From positions 1 through 8,968 of the forward strand of contig JAKEIJ010000032.1 in the NCBI GenBank assembly GCA_022545805.1: a stretch of DNA of 8,968 nucleotides. The letters are read 5' to 3'. The position numbers were made by a program, and so were the translations under genes. Origin of the DNA: Nitrosotalea sp. (lineage in GTDB: Archaea; Thermoproteota; Nitrososphaeria; Nitrososphaerales; Nitrosopumilaceae). Below, one piece after another: positions 5,601 through 8,968 of this stretch (position 1 is its first letter; the number at the start of each line of letters is the position of its first letter). The notes beneath the pieces are model-generated. The model was not told the DNA's origin. It searched no databases and saw nothing but the letters and a program-made list of their open reading frames with translations.

Positions 5601-6533
5601 ATGTCAAGTTTTTTTGTTGTATCAAAACAGTATGAAGAGCTTGCAAGGGATGAAATAATTTCAATATCGAAAAGCTATGACGGTACGTCGAAGGTGACGG
5701 TATTGCCAAGGCTTGTCATGGTATCATCAAAAGTTCCATGGAGAACCATAGCAAAGAGGGCAACATTTGCAAGACATGCTGGTATAATCGCTGGAACATT
5801 TGATGACGTATCCAAGTTGGAAGGTATCACCATGTCAAGGCCTGAGACGTTTGTATGCAGGACGATAAACCTCTCATCAAAAAGTGTTGGTTCTTCACTT
5901 GAGAGACAAGCTGGCGCAATACTTGCAAAGAGATGGAATTCCAAGGTCTCGCTTTCAAATCCTCAAGTGACTGTATACCTCATCATCACAGACTCTAAAA
6001 ATTATCTAGGATATGCAGACTCTCAAGTTATGCCATTACATCCAAAGAAACTAGTCAAGCATCCTCATGAAATTGACATAAAACTTGCAAGGTGTATGGT
6101 GAATTTATCCGGGCTAAAGGAAGGCAAGACTTTATGCGATCCTTTCTGCGGCACTGGAACTATTTTATTAGAAGCGGAATCGATGGGAATTTCTTCCATT
6201 GGAATTGATTTTGATAAAATAATGTGCAAGATTACGAAAAAAAATCTTGCTGCAAATGGATTTGGTTCTACGGTGATAAATTCAGGATTTGAGGAAATAA
6301 AAAATGTCATGGGAGAAATTGACGGTATCGTTACGGATCTACCATATGGAATATCGTCAAGGGCTTCGGTATCCCCAAAAAAATTGCTTGAAGATTTCAT
6401 ATCAGTCATACCAAAGAGAAAAAAACTTGTAATGGTATACAAGAAAGGTCTAGAGGTGGACCAGATCAGCAAAGCAAAGAAATACGAGATCTACAGGCAT
6501 AAGAGCCTGACAAGAGTGATTGCTGTAACATGA
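5601..6533 (+). CDS. THUMP-domain tRNA guanine-N2 methyltransferase, TrmG10/Trm11 type
   Basis: 310 residues with two parts. Residues 1-150 resemble the N-terminal ferredoxin-like/THUMP RNA-binding region. Residues 155-310 are a Rossmann-fold methyltransferase with SAM motif [15 protein letters not shown] (179-192), the acidic GIDFD (201-205) and catalytic motif IV DLPYG (246-250), the (D/N)-(L/P)-P-Y signature of amino-group methyltransferases. The [19 protein letters not shown] linker before motif I is typical of archaeal TrmG10, which methylates the exocyclic amine of G10 in tRNA. The target position is inferred from family similarity. Archaeal enzymes of this type are usually slightly longer, so the THUMP part is on the compact side. 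ATG 5601 follows the prs TGA with no gap, and its own TGA overlaps the rnz ATG by four bases, pointing to coupled translation. Confidence 0.87.
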   Translation: MSSFFVVSKQYEELARDEIISISKSYDGTSKVTVLPRLVMVSSKVPWRTIAKRATFARHAGIIAGTFDDVSKLEGITMSRPETFVCRTINLSSKSVGSSLERQAGAILAKRWNSKVSLSNPQVTVYLIITDSKNYLGYADSQVMPLHPKKLVKHPHEIDIKLARCMVNLSGLKEGKTLCDPFCGTGTILLEAESMGISSIGIDFDKIMCKITKKNLAANGFGSTVINSGFEEIKNVMGEIDGIVTDLPYGISSRASVSPKKLLEDFISVIPKRKKLVMVYKKGLEVDQISKAKKYEIYRHKSLTRVIAVT

Positions 6534-7429
6534 AACTAGTATTTTTGGGAACATCGGCAGCCCAGCCAACTGCAGAGCGCGGCATGACATGCATCTGCCT
6601 TGTACTGGATAGAGAGATACTGATGTTTGATGCAGGAGAAGGCGCACAGATTGCGTTTCAAAAGTCCAAGCTTGGATGGAACAAAAAAATCAGGATTTTT
6701 GTGACGCACATGCACGGGGACCATTGTGTTGGGATACTGGGATTGTTGCAGACCATGTCGCTTCAGAACAGGACAGAATCTGTTGACATCTACGGTCCTG
6801 CTGGAATTGAGGAGTTTATTGCGGCAAACTTGAAGATACTAAATTTTGGCCTGACCTTTCCTGTGAGAATCATCAGGATAAAGGAGGGTGAGGTATGCGA
6901 CGATCCTGGATATACGGTACACGTGTGTGAGGCAAAGCACTCTATTCCAGCATATTCGTACCGATTTACTGAAAAAGACAGGCCCGGAAAGTTTTATCCT
7001 GAAAAAGCAAAATCACTTGGGGTACCAGAGGGAAAGATGTGGCATGATTTACAGAGTGGCAACGAAATTAAAATTGGAGATAAAACTATCAAGCCTTCTG
7101 ATGTTACAGGAGAAAAACGTAAAGGAATAAAGATTGGAATTTCAGGCGATACACGACCCACTGCAAAGCTGACAGAATTTTTCAAAGATTGTAACTACAT
7201 GACATTTGATTCAACATACTCTGATACGTTACGCGACAAGGCAAAAGAAAATTATCATTCCACTGCAGTAGAAGCAGCCGAGCTTGCAAAAAAAGCCGGA
7301 GTTACAAACTTGATCTTGACACACTTTTCTGCACGATACGAAGCTGTTGATGAATTGGTAAACGAGGCAAAGACAATCCATGGTTCTGTCACTGCTGCAA
7401 GAGATCTCTTAGAGATTGATATCAAGTGA
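6530..7429 (+). CDS. rnz: ribonuclease Z (tRNA 3' processing endonuclease)
   Basis: Cuts the 3' trailer from tRNA precursors. 299 residues, the normal length of the short RNase Z form. It has a metallo-beta-lactamase fold: [10 protein letters not shown] at the start, FDAGEG (33-38), the zinc motif THMHGDH (H60, H62, D64, H65), H137, GDTRP (D207), the family-specific YHSTA (H243) and LTHFSARY (H265). The tRNA-gripping arm is recognisable at about 151-177, with [14 protein letters not shown] and WHDLQSG. All expected metal ligands are present. It overlaps the upstream methyltransferase gene by ATGA and the downstream Sir2 gene by GTGA. Placing it beside a tRNA methyltransferase makes a tRNA-maturation pair. 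Confidence 0.95.
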   Translation: MKLVFLGTSAAQPTAERGMTCICLVLDREILMFDAGEGAQIAFQKSKLGWNKKIRIFVTHMHGDHCVGILGLLQTMSLQNRTESVDIYGPAGIEEFIAANLKILNFGLTFPVRIIRIKEGEVCDDPGYTVHVCEAKHSIPAYSYRFTEKDRPGKFYPEKAKSLGVPEGKMWHDLQSGNEIKIGDKTIKPSDVTGEKRKGIKIGISGDTRPTAKLTEFFKDCNYMTFDSTYSDTLRDKAKENYHSTAVEAAELAKKAGVTNLILTHFSARYEAVDELVNEAKTIHGSVTAARDLLEIDIK

Positions 7430-8163
7430 GAATGCAGGATGACATATCTGATAGATTAGTAAAATCCCAAAAGATTGTTTTTGTGACAGGAGCTGGAATA
7501 TCTCAAGAAAGTGGCATCCCTACATTTCGTGGAAAAGACGGACTGTGGCGAAAGTATGACCCAATGAAACTAGCAACAATAGATGCATTCTATGAAGATC
7601 CAAAACTCGTATGGGAGTGGTATGAGGAGAGGCGAAGTAATATTTTAAATGCCAAGCCAAATGCTGGACATACCACCATTGCAGAGCTTGAAAAGTACAG
7701 AAAAGTCTCTGTTCTCACCCAAAATATTGACGGCCTTCACCAAAGGGCTGGAAGCAAAAATGTATACGAGTTACACGGTAGTATCATTACAATCAAGTGT
7801 ACAGTATGCGATTTCAAGGACAAGATAACAAGCACATTTTCTACGCTTCCTCCCATGTGCAAATGTGGCAACATGCTTAGGCCTGATGTTGTATGGTTTG
7901 GTGAAGCCTTGCCACAAGATACATGGGAATCTGCAATAGAAGAGGCAAGCACATGCGATACCATGATAATAGTTGGGACATCGCTTGCAGTATCTCCTGC
8001 AAATCTTTTGCCTGTTTATGCAAAACAGAACGGTGCAACAATGATCGAAGTAAATATCGAAAAAACGCAAATGTCATCGCAGATGGATCTGTCCCTGCAA
8101 GAACCTGCAGCAAAGGCGCTTCCGGAAATTCTTGGGATCATCTTGTCCGGGAAGACTGGCTGA
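7426..8163 (+). CDS. cobB: Sir2-family NAD-dependent protein deacylase
   Basis: Removes acyl groups from lysines using NAD. 245 residues from GTG 7426, which overlaps the rnz stop; ATG 7432 two codons later is an equally acceptable start. Motifs in order: [17 protein letters not shown] (20-36), TQNIDGLH (98-105), catalytic H117 in ELHGS, a four-cysteine zinc site (C125, C128, C145, C147), RPDVVWFGE (152-160) and [10 protein letters not shown]. Residues [10 protein letters not shown] contain Y66 and R69 spaced Y-x-x-R. In CobB and SIRT5 this pair binds the carboxylate of succinyl- or malonyl-lysine, so desuccinylase activity is possible as well as deacetylation; that is inference from family knowledge. 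In archaea Alba is a classic Sir2 target, but none is encoded here. It is the last gene of the operon and is followed directly by a T tract. Confidence 0.93.
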   Translation: MRMQDDISDRLVKSQKIVFVTGAGISQESGIPTFRGKDGLWRKYDPMKLATIDAFYEDPKLVWEWYEERRSNILNAKPNAGHTTIAELEKYRKVSVLTQNIDGLHQRAGSKNVYELHGSIITIKCTVCDFKDKITSTFSTLPPMCKCGNMLRPDVVWFGEALPQDTWESAIEEASTCDTMIIVGTSLAVSPANLLPVYAKQNGATMIEVNIEKTQMSSQMDLSLQEPAAKALPEILGIILSGKTG

Positions 8164-8300
8164 ATTTTTAGATTAATTATACAAATATGAAAAGAATTAG
8201 TCTGTTGCATATGGTATAGAAACAAAATTTTATACAAATTAGGATGTATTCATGAAGTAAATCACACTAATTATTAAATATCAGAATGACGTATACTAAT
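8164..8300. other. AT-rich intergenic stretch with TATA-like boxes
   Basis: Left part of the gap between the convergent Sir2 and UPF0201 genes. No frame longer than about ten codons is credible here. TTATACAAAT occurs twice (8177-8186 and 8230-8239), and TTATTAAATA lies at 8271-8280. The last is at the right distance to start a transcript near 8301, at the left edge of the hairpin cluster. Confidence 0.5.
8165..8169 (+). terminator. T-tract terminator after the Sir2 gene
   Basis: A run of five T begins one base after the TGA stop of the Sir2 gene, at the end of a four-gene operon and before a gene-free stretch. Short T tracts end transcription in archaea without a hairpin. No strong hairpin precedes it. 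Confidence 0.4.
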
Positions 8301-8447
8301 CAATGCGGAAAGATGCAAATTCTGGCAAATGAATTTGCGTGATCCTGCGAAAAATGGTACATAGTAGAGCACAATAGTTTGTGCGAAAGGGGCAAGAGAA
8401 TGCTTTTGCCTATACAGGGTCACGCCATTTACCCCTCTTTCGTTTTT
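8301..8447 (+). ncRNA. candidate structured RNA, family unknown
   Basis: A cluster of hairpins between two convergent genes, richer in G+C than its surroundings. Hairpin 1: GCAAATTC (8315-8322) pairs perfectly with GAATTTGC (8331-8338), continues with T8314-G8339 and A8313-T8340, and after a purine-rich internal loop with GCGGA (8305-8309) and TCC-TGC (8343-8348). Hairpin 2: GCACAA (8369-8374), loop TAGT, TTGTGC (8379-8384). Hairpin 3: GCAAGAG (8392-8398), loop AATG, CTTTTGC (8403-8409), extendable by two pairs. A closing stem, CGAAAGGGG (8384-8392) with CCTCTTTCG (8434-8442), has nine pairs with one G-T and ends directly at TTTTT (8443-8447). A TATA-like box (8271-8280) sits about 26 bases before 8301. 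It matches no tRNA, 5S, SRP or RNase P signature I can recognise. The plus strand is favoured by the T run; ends are estimates. Confidence 0.5.
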
Positions 8448-8474
8448 GTAAAATTCTGAAATTATGGTTTCTAA

Positions 8475-8891
8475 TTATTCCAGTACTAGCTCAGGTGCAA
8501 GCCAGTCTACGACTTTCTCCAGGTCCTTTGAGTGTAGTATCACCTTGATTGGGCCCATAGCAGACTCTTCTGCCTCATCGCATACTGCAATTACATCAAC
8601 GTATGCTGCCTGCTTGTTGAGATAGAACCAGGTGGTGTCCCCCTTGGTATGAAACCTCATCTGCCTTCGATAGATCCGGTTTGTCCTGTGTTTTTTTATG
8701 GTTTCCTGTATCTTTGCAAGCGAGCCTAAATCATTTGATGTTGCCTTGATGCTTGCATCCTTGTATTGGTAATCTGACTCAAGTATGACATGTGATACTG
8801 CAAGCCTTACCTTGTCTGGGTCTTCGGATGGATTGACTGCAGCATAGACTTCAATCTTGCATGCAACTTTTGGAGGTTTCAACTCATCCAA
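8475..8891 (-). CDS. UPF0201 family protein (COG1931), predicted RNA-binding
   Basis: 138 residues from a TTG start. The pattern fits the archaeal UPF0201 family: the N-terminal strand IEVYAAVNPSEDPDKVRLAV (13-32), a helical middle with ETIKKHRTNRIYRRQM, the signature FYLNKQAAYV (89-98) and MGPIKVIL followed by VDWLAPELVLE at the C-terminus. Function is not established; the family is thought to bind nucleotide or RNA. In several archaea it is next to or fused with UPF0200 (dephospho-CoA-kinase-like), and here it overlaps the end of such a gene by 13 bases. In-frame stop TGA at 8918-8916 leaves TTG 8891 (or TTG 8882) as the only start near the family N-terminus, so translation is probably coupled to the upstream gene. 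Confidence 0.8.
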   Translation of the reverse strand: MDELKPPKVACKIEVYAAVNPSEDPDKVRLAVSHVILESDYQYKDASIKATSNDLGSLAKIQETIKKHRTNRIYRRQMRFHTKGDTTWFYLNKQAAYVDVIAVCDEAEESAMGPIKVILHSKDLEKVVDWLAPELVLE

Positions 8892-8968
8892 CCCTTGATG
8901 ATATGATACGCAGCATCAACAAGCTCTGTAACAGTCATGTTGTTGTTAGATATTGTTTCGTCGGCAAG
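8879..8968 (-). CDS. C-terminal end of a UPF0200/dephospho-CoA-kinase-like gene (partial)
   Basis: Only the last 29 codons are in the window, ending in KGWMS and TGA (8881-8879). The visible tail starts LADETISNNNMTVTELVDAA. It fits the C-terminus of P-loop nucleotide kinases of the UPF0200/CoaE type, where an aspartate-containing ADxxIxNNG-like segment is followed by a closing helix. The identification rests on this short resemblance and on the known pairing of UPF0200 with UPF0201 in archaea. The catalytic part lies beyond the right edge. It overlaps the UPF0201 start by 13 bases. Confidence 0.5.
   Translation of the reverse strand, partial: LADETISNNNMTVTELVDAAYHIIKGWMS

Noticed and set aside
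3583..5834. The 12-mer GGTATCACCATG occurs at 3583-3594 and at 5823-5834
   Set aside because: A few matching 12-mers are expected by chance in a 9-kb window, and one copy lies inside a coding region.
8177..8239. Direct repeat TTATACAAAT, 53 bases apart
   Set aside because: Low-complexity AT-rich sequence resembling TATA boxes; no third copy and no regular spacing.
1..8968. CRISPR array or mobile element to accompany the CARF-type regulator
   Set aside because: No regularly spaced direct repeats, transposase, integrase or terminal inverted repeats were found anywhere in the window.

Overview
This is a compact chromosomal window of about 9 kb. The gene content is archaeal and the protein sequences look like Nitrososphaerota (Thaumarchaeota), probably a group I.1a ammonia oxidiser. 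The evidence is an archaeal-type PRPP synthetase, a TrmG10-type THUMP methyltransferase, an archaeal RNase Z, the UPF0200/UPF0201 pair, and TATA-like boxes about 26-28 bases before start codons, which suggests leaderless mRNAs. The genus is inference; no ribosomal or ammonia-oxidation gene is present to fix it.

Layout. Positions 1-246 are a very AT-rich intergenic stretch whose first 11 bases may be the edge of a tRNA gene. A short-chain dehydrogenase (247-990, +) and a 72-residue two-helix membrane protein (1033-1251, +) follow. The membrane protein converges on a CARF-wHTH (DUF6293/HFX_2341-like) regulator (1248-1979, -), and their stop codons share a CTAG. Upstream of the regulator is a set of three AGTAT/ATACT half-sites and a TATA box that could work in both directions. 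A minus-strand pair follows: a hemerythrin-like HHE protein (2125-2667) downstream of a metallophosphoesterase (2681-3520). A repeat-rich 191-base gap separates these from a cobalamin-type ABC substrate-binding protein without a signal peptide (3712-4629, -).

From a divergent promoter region at about 4630-4727 runs a tight four-gene plus-strand operon: prs (TTG start), trmG10-like, rnz and a Sir2-family deacylase. Its junctions are gapless or overlap by four bases. It links PRPP supply, tRNA modification and 3' processing, and NAD-dependent protein deacylation. The operon ends in a T tract at 8165-8169.

The 311-base gap 8164-8474 between convergent genes holds the most unusual element: a run of perfect or near-perfect hairpins (about 8305-8442) preceded by a TATA-like box and followed directly by TTTTT. 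It looks like a free-standing structured RNA of about 145 bases that I cannot assign to a family. The window ends with a UPF0201 gene (TTG start, -) that overlaps the tail of an upstream gene, probably a UPF0200/dephospho-CoA-kinase-like P-loop protein.

No CRISPR array, insertion sequence, rRNA or complete tRNA was found. The best candidates for undescribed biology are the CARF-wHTH regulator with its putative operator, sited away from any visible CRISPR locus, and the structured RNA candidate.
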